Assembly: GCA_022615275.1 (NCBI GenBank)
Contig: JAKEHA010000191.1
Location: 1 to 12,676, forward strand
Direction of reading: 5' to 3'
From: Candidatus Latescibacterota bacterium
GTDB lineage: Bacteria > Krumholzibacteriota > Krumholzibacteriia > WVZY01 > JAKEHA01
Length of the DNA: 12,676 bases
How positions within the stretch are numbered: the stretch's first letter is position 1; each line of letters starts with the position of its first letter. The translations under genes were made by a program, and so were the position numbers. Positions 6,806 to 12,676 of this stretch are shown in pieces. The notes under the pieces were generated by a model. The model was not told where the DNA came from. It saw only the letters and a list, made by a program, of their open reading frames with translations, and ran no database searches.

Positions 6806-7780
6806 GTGGGACTGAAAGTCGGAGTCGTGGGCACGGGTCGTCTGGGCCGTGCCCACGTGCGCGTCTTGCGCTCGCTGCCGGCGGTGGAGCGCGTCGCGTG
6901 CTTCGACGCCGACCACGAGCGCGCGCACGCGGTGGCCGACGAGTTCGGCGCCCTCGCCTGCGACTCCCTGAAAGCCCTGTTCGATTCCGTCGACGCGGCG
7001 GTGGTGGTGACGACGACGTCGGCGCACGCCGAGGTGGCGCTCACCGCGATCGCGGCCGGCAAGGACGTCTTCGTCGAGAAGCCCATCACGAGCACGCTTG
7101 CGGACGGGGAAGCGGTGGTGCGCGCGGCGCGCGAGCGCGGACGCATCCTCCAGGTCGGTCACATCGAGCGCTTCAACGGCGCCATCGAGGCGGTGCGCCC
7201 GCGCATCGGGACACCGCTGTTCATCGAGGTGCACCGGCTGGCCCCGTTCACCATCCGCGGCGCGGATGTGTCGGTGGTGATGGACCTCATGATCCACGAC
7301 CTCGACTTGCTGGGCTTGCTGGTGGGAGAACGCCCCGCGGAGGTACGCGCCAAGGGCGCTGCCATCATTACCGGGGAACCGGACATCGTCAACGCGCGCC
7401 TCGAGTACGACGGGGGTTGCGTCGCCAACGTGACCGCGAGCCGTGTCACCGCCGCGCCCATGCGCAAGGTGCGCGTGTTTTCGGCGGCGGGCTACTTCTC
7501 GATCGACTTGCTCTCCGGCGTTGCCACCCACTACCAGAAGGGCCCGCGCCTGGCGGAGCAGCTCGCGTCGCTGCGCAGCGGCGCCGCGGTCGGGCTCTCG
7601 GACATGGTGCGGGTCGAACAGCTGCGCGGAGACGGTGTGGAGCCGCTGGTCAAGGAGCTGGACGCGTTCTGCCGCGCGCTCGCTTCCCGCAGCGCGCCGC
7701 CGGTAACCGGCGAAGACGGTCTGGAAGCGATGCGCCTCGCCACCGTAATCCTGGACCGGGTCGGGCCGGCGCGGGCCTGA
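6806..7780 (+). CDS. Gfo/Idh/MocA-family NAD(P)-dependent oxidoreductase, GnnA-like candidate
   Basis: This 324-residue protein has an N-terminal Rossmann fold with the dinucleotide motif VGTGRLG (8-14), the family signature EKP at 91-93, GHIERFNGA at 118-126, and the C-terminal domain motif MIHDLDLL (162-169) with His164 and Asp165. Family members oxidise a sugar hydroxyl using NAD(P). It sits between lpxA (5-base gap) and lpxB (8-base gap), so a role in lipid A sugar chemistry is likely. In Acidithiobacillus and Leptospira the related GnnA oxidises the 3-OH of UDP-GlcNAc and the aminotransferase GnnB then makes the 3-amino sugar that LpxA acylates. No GnnB is seen here, so the GnnA label is an inference. 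Other sugar substrates remain possible. The GTG at 6806 has no obvious ribosome site, consistent with coupling to lpxA. Confidence 0.88.
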   Translation: MGLKVGVVGTGRLGRAHVRVLRSLPAVERVACFDADHERAHAVADEFGALACDSLKALFDSVDAAVVVTTTSAHAEVALTAIAAGKDVFVEKPITSTLADGEAVVRAARERGRILQVGHIERFNGAIEAVRPRIGTPLFIEVHRLAPFTIRGADVSVVMDLMIHDLDLLGLLVGERPAEVRAKGAAIITGEPDIVNARLEYDGGCVANVTASRVTAAPMRKVRVFSAAGYFSIDLLSGVATHYQKGPRLAEQLASLRSGAAVGLSDMVRVEQLRGDGVEPLVKELDAFCRALASRSAPPVTGEDGLEAMRLATVILDRVGPARA

Positions 7781-7788
7781 CACCGAGC

Positions 7789-8901
7789 ATGCCGCCGACG
7801 GGCGACATCGTGCTGTGCGCCGGCGAGCTCTCGGGCGACATGCACGCCGCGCACGTCGTGGCCGAATTGCGCGCGCGCGCAATCGCGCGCGTGGTCGGCA
7901 TGGCGGGCGCGCACTGCGCCGAGGCCGGCATGGACGTGCGACACCACCATCGCGACTACGCCGTCATCGGCTTCACCGGCGTGCTCGCGGGCCTGCCCAA
8001 GTTCTACAAATTGGAGCGCACGATGAAGTCCCTCATCGACCGCGCCTCGTTGTTCATCGCCGTCGACTATCCCGGCCTCAACCTGCGCCTGTGCGAGCAC
8101 GCCAGGCGACGCGGCGTGCCCGTTCTCTATTATATCGCGCCGCAGGTGTGGGCGTGGGGAGCGGGTCGCGTACAACGCATGCGGCGTTGTGTCGACCGGG
8201 TGGCGGTGGTGCTCCCGTTCGAGACCGAGATCTACCGGCAGGAGGGAATGGCCGTGGAGTTCGTCGGGCACCCGTTCGTGGTCGACCACGAGCTGCCCGC
8301 GCCCAGACCCGATGGCAAGCGCCAATGGGTGGCCTTGCTTCCCGGCAGCCGCGAGTCGGAGGTGCGCCACATACTCCCGCTGCTGGTCGCGACCGCGCGT
8401 GTCCTGGCGAGGCTTCGTCCGCAAACGCGATTCGTGGTCGCGCAGAGCCCCGTCGTCGCGGAGAATATCTACCAAGACGCGCTGCGCGGGTTCGACGCGC
8501 GCCTGGAGCGCGACGCGGTGGAAGCGCTCGCCGGCGCGTGTGCGGCGGTGGTGGCGTCGGGCACCGCGACGTTGCAATCGGCGTTGCTGGAAACACCGCT
8601 TGCGATCGTGTACCGCACGTCGGCGCTCAATTACGCGCTGGCCCGCCGGCTGGTGACGATCGATCGCGTCGGCCTGGTCAACGTCCTCTTGGGCTCCGAG
8701 GTGGCACCCGAGTTCGTGCAGGAGCGGGCAGAGCCGGACGAGATCGCGCGCGCGATCATCGCTCTCGTGGAGGACTCCGCGCGCCGCGACGCTACCATCG
8801 CCCGTTTTCGCGCGTTGCGCGCGAGCCTCGGGGGCGGCACGGGTGCAAGGCGCGTGGCGGAAATGGCCTTGGAGCTGCGCGCGGGTGGGGCCGCGGCGTG
8901 A
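7789..8901 (+). CDS. lpxB: lipid-A-disaccharide synthase LpxB
   Basis: LpxB is the GT19 glycosyltransferase that joins UDP-2,3-diacylglucosamine to lipid X to give the beta-1,6 disaccharide, working at the inner face of the inner membrane. The 370 residues (E. coli 382) show AGELSGD at 11-17, VDYPGLN (Asp93, E. coli Asp98), APQVWAWG (118-124), LPGSR with Arg188, ASGTATLQ (257-263, family SGTATLE) and VNVLLG with Asn298 (E. coli Asn316). Gln263 replaces the usual Glu of the SGTxTLE motif. The start is the ATG at 7789, 8 bases after the preceding stop and with little ribosome-site sequence. The stop overlaps the next start in GTGA. Confidence 0.95.
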   Translation: MPPTGDIVLCAGELSGDMHAAHVVAELRARAIARVVGMAGAHCAEAGMDVRHHHRDYAVIGFTGVLAGLPKFYKLERTMKSLIDRASLFIAVDYPGLNLRLCEHARRRGVPVLYYIAPQVWAWGAGRVQRMRRCVDRVAVVLPFETEIYRQEGMAVEFVGHPFVVDHELPAPRPDGKRQWVALLPGSRESEVRHILPLLVATARVLARLRPQTRFVVAQSPVVAENIYQDALRGFDARLERDAVEALAGACAAVVASGTATLQSALLETPLAIVYRTSALNYALARRLVTIDRVGLVNVLLGSEVAPEFVQERAEPDEIARAIIALVEDSARRDATIARFRALRASLGGGTGARRVAEMALELRAGGAAA

Positions 8902-9539
8902 AGGCGTCGCTCATGGTCGTCCCGTTCGTCGCCGCACTCGTCATTCGCATGCTGGGGGCGACGTGGCGGTATCACGTTCGCGGCCGGCAGCATCTGGACG
9001 ACGCCCGCGCGCAGGGACCGGTCGTGCATGCGTTCTGGCACGGGCGCATGCTTCCACTCGCGTATCTGCACCGCGGCGACGGAGCGCGCATCCTCGCGAG
9101 CGAGCACCACGACGGCGAGCTCATGGGACGGACGGTTCGATTCCTGGGATTCGGCTACGTCAGCGGGTCGAGCACGCGCGGGGGGACCAAGGCGATACTG
9201 GCTTTGGTCGAAGCGGTGCGCGCCGGCCACGACGTCGCCTTGACCGTCGACGGTCCGCGCGGACCGCGCTTCGAGGTGAAACCCGGCGTGATCGAAGTCG
9301 CCAAGTTGACGGGCGGCGCCATCGTGCCGGTGGCGGCGGGCGCGCAGCGCCGTCGCACGTTCGCGTCCTGGGACGCCTTCGAGTTGCCGGCGCCCTTCTC
9401 GCGCATCGTGCTCGAATACGCCCCGGCCATTCGGATTGCACCCGACGCCGACCGCGACTCGCTCGAAGCGAAGCGCCGCGAACTCGAGGAGATCCTGCGG
9501 CGGCTCACCGAGGCGTGCGATCGCGACGCGCGCGCGTAG
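8898..9539 (+). CDS. DUF374 lysophospholipid-acyltransferase-like protein (LpxJ family)
   Basis: This 213-residue product belongs to the DUF374 acyltransferase family. A hydrophobic N-terminal segment (about 4-20) could anchor it to the membrane. Motifs in order: HAFWHGRMLPL (44-54), SEHHDGELMGR (68-78), which stands in for the HxxxxD acyltransferase motif, GSSTRGG (90-96), and DGPRGPRFEVKPG (118-130). The DUF374 member LpxJ of Helicobacter and Campylobacter adds a secondary acyl chain to lipid A. A similar late acyltransferase role is inferred from its place between lpxB and lpxK. The GTG start overlaps the lpxB stop by 4 bases and has GGTGGGG 7 bases upstream. No LpxL/LpxM-type enzyme is in the window. 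Confidence 0.85.
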   Translation: MKASLMVVPFVAALVIRMLGATWRYHVRGRQHLDDARAQGPVVHAFWHGRMLPLAYLHRGDGARILASEHHDGELMGRTVRFLGFGYVSGSSTRGGTKAILALVEAVRAGHDVALTVDGPRGPRFEVKPGVIEVAKLTGGAIVPVAAGAQRRRTFASWDAFELPAPFSRIVLEYAPAIRIAPDADRDSLEAKRRELEEILRRLTEACDRDARA

Positions 9540-9546
9540 GGAGACG

Positions 9547-10614
9547 ATGCCGTCCGCCATCGTACATACGACCCCGTGGGAAGGGTTACCCGCGCTCGTG
9601 CCGTTGTCGTGGGTGTATCGCGGCGGCCTGTCGCTGGTGCGCACGCTGCGCACGCCGGCGCGCGCCGTCGCGTCCATACCGCGCGTGGTGGCGATCGGGA
9701 ACCTCGAGGTGGGAGGAAGCGGTAAGACGCCGCTAGCCCTGTTGATGCTGGAGCGGTGGGCGCGGGAGGGAAAGCGAGGCGTGTATGTCAGCCGCGGCTA
9801 CGGTAGCGCCGCTGGAAAGGGGCCGCTCTCGACGGTCGTGCTCGGCGCCCAGGCCGCCCCGCCCGACTTCGCGGGGCTGCGACTGGTGTTCCGCGACGCG
9901 CCCAACCTGGCCGCGTCCGTGGGAGACGAGGCCGCGATGGTCGCGCGCCGCGCGCCCACGATACCGCTGGTGATCGCGCGCGACAAGCGACGCGCGGTCG
10001 AGGTGGCGGCGGGCCTGGGTGCCGATCTCGTCGTCGTCGACGACGCCTTTCAGTCGTTCGCGCTCGCGCGTCACCTCGACGTGCTCCTGCTCGATGCGCG
10101 CTCACCGCTGGCCAACGGGCGCGTGCTGCCGGCGGGACGCTTGCGCGAACCGCCCTCGGCCATCGCCCGCGCCGACGTGATCGTGTTCAACGGGGCGGCG
10201 GACGCGGAGGCGATCGAAGCCGCCAAGGCCCGCGTCGCGCGCTGGATGCACGCGCGCCAGCGCGTGTACGGACTGCGGCGCGTCGTACGCCTGGTTGCAG
10301 CCACACCGGCGGCGGGCGCGTCCGCGGTCGAGGCTCTCCTCGTCTCGGGCATTGCGCGACCCGAGGACTTCCGCGAGTCCGTCCAGGCGACCGGCGTTCC
10401 GGTCGCGGACGCGCTCGCGTTTCGCGACCACCACCCGTACACGCCGGCGGACGTACGCGCGATCCAGGCGCGGGCGGGACGCGCCCCCGTGGTCACGACC
10501 GAGAAGGATTGGGCAAAGCTCGAGCGCTTTGATTGGGGCCAGACCCCGGTTTGGGTCGCGCGCTTGGACGTCGAACTGGTGGGTGGCGGGGAATTCGATC
10601 GCGTGGTCGAGTGA
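9547..10614 (+). CDS. lpxK: tetraacyldisaccharide 4'-kinase LpxK
   Basis: LpxK phosphorylates the 4' position of the tetraacyl disaccharide to give lipid IVA at the inner membrane. The 355-residue chain has an N-terminal amphipathic region (WEGLPALVPLSWVYRGGLSL) and a Walker A motif GNLEVGGSGKTP (51-62). It also has SRGYGS (82-87), GDE with Asp127 (catalytic Asp, Asp99 in Aquifex), DDAFQS (165-170), LPAGRLREP (194-202) and RDHHPYT, whose His295 aligns with the catalytic-dyad His. The usual DDGFQH appears as DDAFQS, so the His is replaced. The ATG at 9547 follows GGAG (9540-9543) by only 3 bases. An earlier in-frame start at 9436 would lie inside the preceding gene and is not used. It is the last operon gene, with a terminator 6 bases after its stop. 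Confidence 0.94.
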   Translation: MPSAIVHTTPWEGLPALVPLSWVYRGGLSLVRTLRTPARAVASIPRVVAIGNLEVGGSGKTPLALLMLERWAREGKRGVYVSRGYGSAAGKGPLSTVVLGAQAAPPDFAGLRLVFRDAPNLAASVGDEAAMVARRAPTIPLVIARDKRRAVEVAAGLGADLVVVDDAFQSFALARHLDVLLLDARSPLANGRVLPAGRLREPPSAIARADVIVFNGAADAEAIEAAKARVARWMHARQRVYGLRRVVRLVAATPAAGASAVEALLVSGIARPEDFRESVQATGVPVADALAFRDHHPYTPADVRAIQARAGRAPVVTTEKDWAKLERFDWGQTPVWVARLDVELVGGGEFDRVVE

Positions 10615-10620
10615 AAACGC

Positions 10621-10655
10621 ACGAGCGCCGCAGTGTCTTCCTCTGCGGCGCTCGT
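10621..10655. terminator. bidirectional hairpin terminator between convergent genes
   Basis: The 13-base arms ACGAGCGCCGCAG (10621-10633) and CTGCGGCGCTCGT (10643-10655) pair perfectly around a 9-base loop. On the plus strand a short TTT follows. On the minus strand the tail is GCGTTTTC, which is richer in U. It therefore probably ends both lpxK (plus) and the lipoprotein gene (minus, stop at 10687). Confidence 0.85.
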
Positions 10656-10686
10656 TTCGTAACGGAGGTAGGCGGATAGGGGGCCG

Positions 10687-11235
10687 CTACTCGGTGTTGA
10701 CCGCGTCGGCGAAGTTGACCGACACCGAAGCACTGAGTTCGATCTCTTCCTCGGTTCCGACCTCGCGACCGATGAACGTCACGTCGGCACGCATGCTGAT
10801 CTGGCCCGAGCCGCCGACGAGCGGCAAGAGAACCGGGCCGGCTTTGTCGCCCCAGGTCACGAGACGAATGAACGCTTCTGTCTCCTCGCCCACCGTCACG
10901 TAGATCGACGACGCCTCGTTGCGCGTCGCGAGCGTGCCGGTGCCGCCGTCGGTACGCGTCCACACGACGGTGTAGCTCTCGATGACGACTTGGTTGTGGG
11001 TCGTCCCTGTGATGAACGCGTTGTACGGCCGCGCCGTGAACGTCACCGGAATGAGGTCCTCGGCGATGTACGGGGGATCGGTCCCGTTGTTGACCTCAAC
11101 ATCGCTCTGAACCGGGGTTCCCAGGTTGAATTCCTGAATGCTCACGATGGTCCGGCCCGATTCGGGCGCGTCGTCGCACGCGACCAGCGCCAAGAGGGCG
11201 AGGACGGCGACCGACGCGATGTTACGCTTCGCCAT
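10687..11235 (-). CDS. small secreted lipoprotein of unknown function
   Basis: The 182-residue product starts with a lipoprotein signal peptide: MAKRN, a hydrophobic core, then the lipobox LVAC with Cys20 as the lipidated residue. The mature part is acidic near the N-terminus (DDAPESG). It alternates Val, Thr and Ile with polar residues (for example VVIESYTVVWTRTDGG and ELSASVSVNFADAV), suggesting an all-beta sandwich. I see no catalytic motif and do not recognise the family. The ATG (11233-11235 complement) has a near-perfect AGGAGG 8 bases upstream, so the start is secure. It stands alone, convergent with lpxK and divergent from nadB. The Asp after Cys would retain a lipoprotein in the inner membrane in E. 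coli, but that rule need not apply here. Confidence 0.85.
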   Translation of the reverse strand: MAKRNIASVAVLALLALVACDDAPESGRTIVSIQEFNLGTPVQSDVEVNNGTDPPYIAEDLIPVTFTARPYNAFITGTTHNQVVIESYTVVWTRTDGGTGTLATRNEASSIYVTVGEETEAFIRLVTWGDKAGPVLLPLVGGSGQISMRADVTFIGREVGTEEEIELSASVSVNFADAVNTE

Positions 11236-11243
11236 GAAACCTA

Positions 11244-11249
11244 CCTCCT
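11244..11249 (-). promoter_or_regulatory. ribosome binding site of the lipoprotein gene
   Basis: The complement reads AGGAGG with 8 bases to the ATG. It is among the strongest translation signals in the window and fixes the start of the unknown lipoprotein. Confidence 0.85.
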
Positions 11250-11333
11250 AAAAGGGTGCTTCCCACCGCCGCCGCTCTCGTCGAGCGTTACAGGCGTGGG
11301 CAATCGGTCGGGGTCATTCGCAATCGTCGTGCC

Positions 11334-11357
11334 AGCGGCGGCCTCCGTGCCGCCGCT
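11334..11357. repeat. GC-rich hairpin in the divergent leader
   Basis: AGCGGCGGC (11334-11342) and GCCGCCGCT (11349-11357) pair perfectly over 9 bases around a CTCCGT loop. No U-tract follows on either strand, so it is not a standard terminator. A second copy of GCCGCCGCT at 11268-11276 could compete for the same partner. Confidence 0.5.
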
Positions 11358-11459
11358 CGAACTTATGCAGTGGATACGCGTTAGGGGGTCGCGCGCTGGT
11401 ATCATGGGGCGGCTTGCCCGGCCGGCGATGTGCAATCTGCGTGTCGGAGGGGATCGTTG

Positions 11460-11489
11460 TTGCAAATCGGGGCGCGCCCCGCCTAGCAT
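11460..11489 (+). promoter_or_regulatory. candidate nadB promoter with palindromic spacer
   Basis: TTGCAA (11460-11465) and TAGCAT (11484-11489) are 18 bases apart and match the -35 and -10 consensus at 4 of 6 positions each. The start of transcription would fall near 11496, about 45 bases before nadB. The spacer holds a perfect 14-base palindrome, CGGGGCGCGCCCCG (11468-11481), well placed to be an operator. No regulator can be named from the sequence. Confidence 0.4.
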
Positions 11490-11539
11490 CCGGGACACCG
11501 CTCGCATCCCAAGGAAGAACTTCGACTTAAGACGCTCGC

Positions 11540-12676
11540 GTGGTCCAAACCGACTTCCTCATCATCGGGTCCGGAATCGCCGGCCTCTCGCTCGCGTTGA
11601 ACCTCGCCGAGCGGGGTCGGGTGACGGTGATCACCAAGAAAGCCCTCGAGGACTCGAACACCAACCACGCGCAAGGCGGTGTCGCGAGTGTTCTCGGCGG
11701 CGACGACAGCTTCGAGCTTCACGTCGCCGACACGATCGCGGCGGGAGCGGGGCTGTGCCGGCGCGAGATCGTCGACATCGTGGTCCGCGAAGGCCCGGCG
11801 CGCATTCGCGACTTGGTGTCGCTCGGGGTCGCCTTCACCACCGAAGGCGGCCGCCTCGCTCTTGGGCTCGAGGGTGGTCACTCGCGCCATCGGATCGTCC
11901 ACCACGCCGACCACACCGGCCGCGAGATCGAATCCCACCTGTTGGACGCCGTTCTCGAGCACGAGCGCATCGACGTCCACCCCTATCACATGGCCATCGA
12001 CCTGATCGCGCCGCGTCATCTCGTGCGCGGGGACGGCAGCGGTGTGTGGGGCGCGTACGCGATGGATGCCTTGACCGGTGACGTGCGCGCGTTCGTCGCC
12101 AAGCGAACCATCCTGGCCACCGGTGGTGCCGGCAAGGTCTACCGCTACACGACCAACCCGGACATCGCGACCGGCGACGGCGTGGCCATGGCGTATCGCG
12201 CGGGCGCGCGCATCGCGAATCTCGAGTTCGTCCAGTTCCACCCGACCTGTCTCTACCACCCCCTCGCCAAGTCGTTCCTCCTGACGGAAGCGCTCCGCGG
12301 CGAAGGCGGCCGCTTGATCGACGGCAAGGGCGCCCGCTTCATGGATGCGTACGACGCGCGCGGCGAGCTGGCCCCGCGCGACATCGTGGCGCGCGCCATC
12401 GACAGCGAGATGAAGAAGACGGCGGCGCCGTGCGTCTACCTCGACATCACGCGTTTCTCTCCGGCGCTCATCGAACGCCGTTTCCCGAGCATCCTCGCGC
12501 GCTGCCTCGCGCTCGGCATCGACGGCGGCTGGCGCTGGGGCGCCGCCAAGCTGGAAGTGCTGCTCGCGCGGCCGTTGCCCCCGCCCACGGAAGTCGAAGA
12601 CCCCACCGACCCGAGCCTGCGGGCGATCCGGACCGTGACCCTGGATGCGTTCCCGAGCAAGAGCGACGTTGTTCAC
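11540..12676 (+). CDS. nadB: L-aspartate oxidase NadB, 5' part (runs off the window)
   Basis: NadB is the FAD enzyme that oxidises L-aspartate to iminoaspartate, the first step of de novo NAD synthesis; NadA takes the product. Residues 3-328 match the family well. They include the FAD dinucleotide motif LIIGSGIAGLSLAL (7-20), the flavoprotein segment NHAQGGVASV, EGGHSRHRIVHHADHTGRE, LATGGAGKVYRYTTNPDIATGDG, EFVQFHPTCLYHP, TEALRGEGG and ELAPRDIVARAID. The GTG at 11540 is the only start after an in-frame TAA at 11528-11530. It lacks a well-placed ribosome site (AAGGAAG is 22 bases upstream). From codon 329 (12524) the sequence no longer resembles NadB, although the frame stays open to the window edge. 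The expected PIPVVPAAHYTCGG block, which follows LGID in the family, is absent. Confidence 0.88.
   Translation, partial: MVQTDFLIIGSGIAGLSLALNLAERGRVTVITKKALEDSNTNHAQGGVASVLGGDDSFELHVADTIAAGAGLCRREIVDIVVREGPARIRDLVSLGVAFTTEGGRLALGLEGGHSRHRIVHHADHTGREIESHLLDAVLEHERIDVHPYHMAIDLIAPRHLVRGDGSGVWGAYAMDALTGDVRAFVAKRTILATGGAGKVYRYTTNPDIATGDGVAMAYRAGARIANLEFVQFHPTCLYHPLAKSFLLTEALRGEGGRLIDGKGARFMDAYDARGELAPRDIVARAIDSEMKKTAAPCVYLDITRFSPALIERRFPSILARCLALGIDGGWRWGAAKLEVLLARPLPPPTEVEDPTDPSLRAIRTVTLDAFPSKSDVVH
12524..12676 (+). other. non-NadB coding sequence fused in frame at right edge
   Basis: After LGID the plus-strand frame continues for 51 codons with almost only G or C in third positions, so it looks like real coding sequence. 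It includes segments such as GGWRWGAAKLEVLLARPLPP and RAIRTVTLDAFPSKSDVVH, neither of which fits NadB. The family cannot be named. The most likely explanation is an assembly chimera within the last ~150 bases. A genuine gene fusion is the alternative. Confidence 0.55.

Larger units (their letters stand above)
11250..11539. other. divergent intergenic region, lipoprotein / nadB
   Basis: No credible protein gene is seen in these ~290 bases. They hold the leaders of two divergent genes. I see three short GC-rich inverted-repeat arms (11268-11276, 11334-11342, 11349-11357). An extended -10-like TGGTATCAT lies at 11397-11405 on the plus strand without a matching -35. A second promoter-like pair lies at 11460-11489, with a 14-base palindrome in its spacer. 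No clear minus-strand promoter for the lipoprotein could be picked out. Confidence 0.6.

Noticed and set aside
11457..11486. Tiny leader ORF (TTG TTG CAA ... TAG) after GGAGG upstream of nadB
   Set aside because: Only nine sense codons, TTG start, no run of regulatory codons, and it overlaps the candidate promoter.
10990..12081. 363-codon plus-strand frame across the lipoprotein gene and nadB
   Set aside because: It is antisense to a well-supported lipoprotein gene and out of frame with nadB; its peptide is Arg-rich and has no recognisable domain.

Overview
The window reads as one 12.7 kb piece of a high-GC chromosome (G/C dominates third codon positions throughout) from a diderm, lipid A-making bacterium. 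Two traits favour the Fibrobacterota-Chlorobiota-Bacteroidota (FCB) superphylum or a related high-GC candidate lineage such as Gemmatimonadota or Eisenbacteria. First, LpxC and FabZ are fused in one polypeptide, an arrangement known from that group. Second, a ClpC-type unfoldase sits beside an outer-membrane operon. The placement is inferred from gene content, not from a tree. There are no mobile elements, CRISPR arrays, tRNAs or rRNAs.

Layout: (1) 1-608, the 3' end of a clpC-like gene, whose first ~80 bases do not match Clp. (2) 637-678, a strong intrinsic terminator, followed at once by a plausible extended -10 promoter. (3) 738-10614, a nine-gene plus-strand operon: bamA, ompH/skp, lpxD, lpxC-fabZ, lpxA, a Gfo/Idh/MocA oxidoreductase (GnnA-like candidate), lpxB, a DUF374 acyltransferase (LpxJ family) and lpxK. 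Gaps run from 35 nt down to 29- and 4-nt overlaps. (4) 10621-10655, a hairpin terminator shared by convergent units. (5) 10687-11235 on the minus strand, a small lipoprotein of unknown function. (6) 11236-11539, a divergent intergenic region with promoter-like elements and GC-rich inverted repeats. (7) 11540 to the end, the 5' part of nadB (L-aspartate oxidase), which loses NadB character at 12524.

How the genes work together: BamA inserts outer-membrane proteins and OmpH/Skp chaperones them in the periplasm. LpxA, LpxC and LpxD make the UDP-diacylglucosamine precursor, while the FabZ domain dehydrates hydroxyacyl-ACP, drawing on the same 3-hydroxyacyl-ACP pool that LpxA and LpxD use. LpxB makes the disaccharide, LpxK adds the 4'-phosphate, and the DUF374 protein probably adds a secondary acyl chain. 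No LpxH, LpxI or LpxG is present for the UDP-diacylglucosamine pyrophosphatase step, and no Kdo transferase (WaaA) is present. The oxidoreductase between lpxA and lpxB suggests a possible route to 2,3-diamino sugar lipid A, but no GnnB aminotransferase is in the window.

The window is mostly a conserved housekeeping operon, not a new system. The best leads are the oxidoreductase without its partner, the missing hydrolase, several substitutions at usually conserved Lpx positions, and signs that both ends of this sequence are chimeric.
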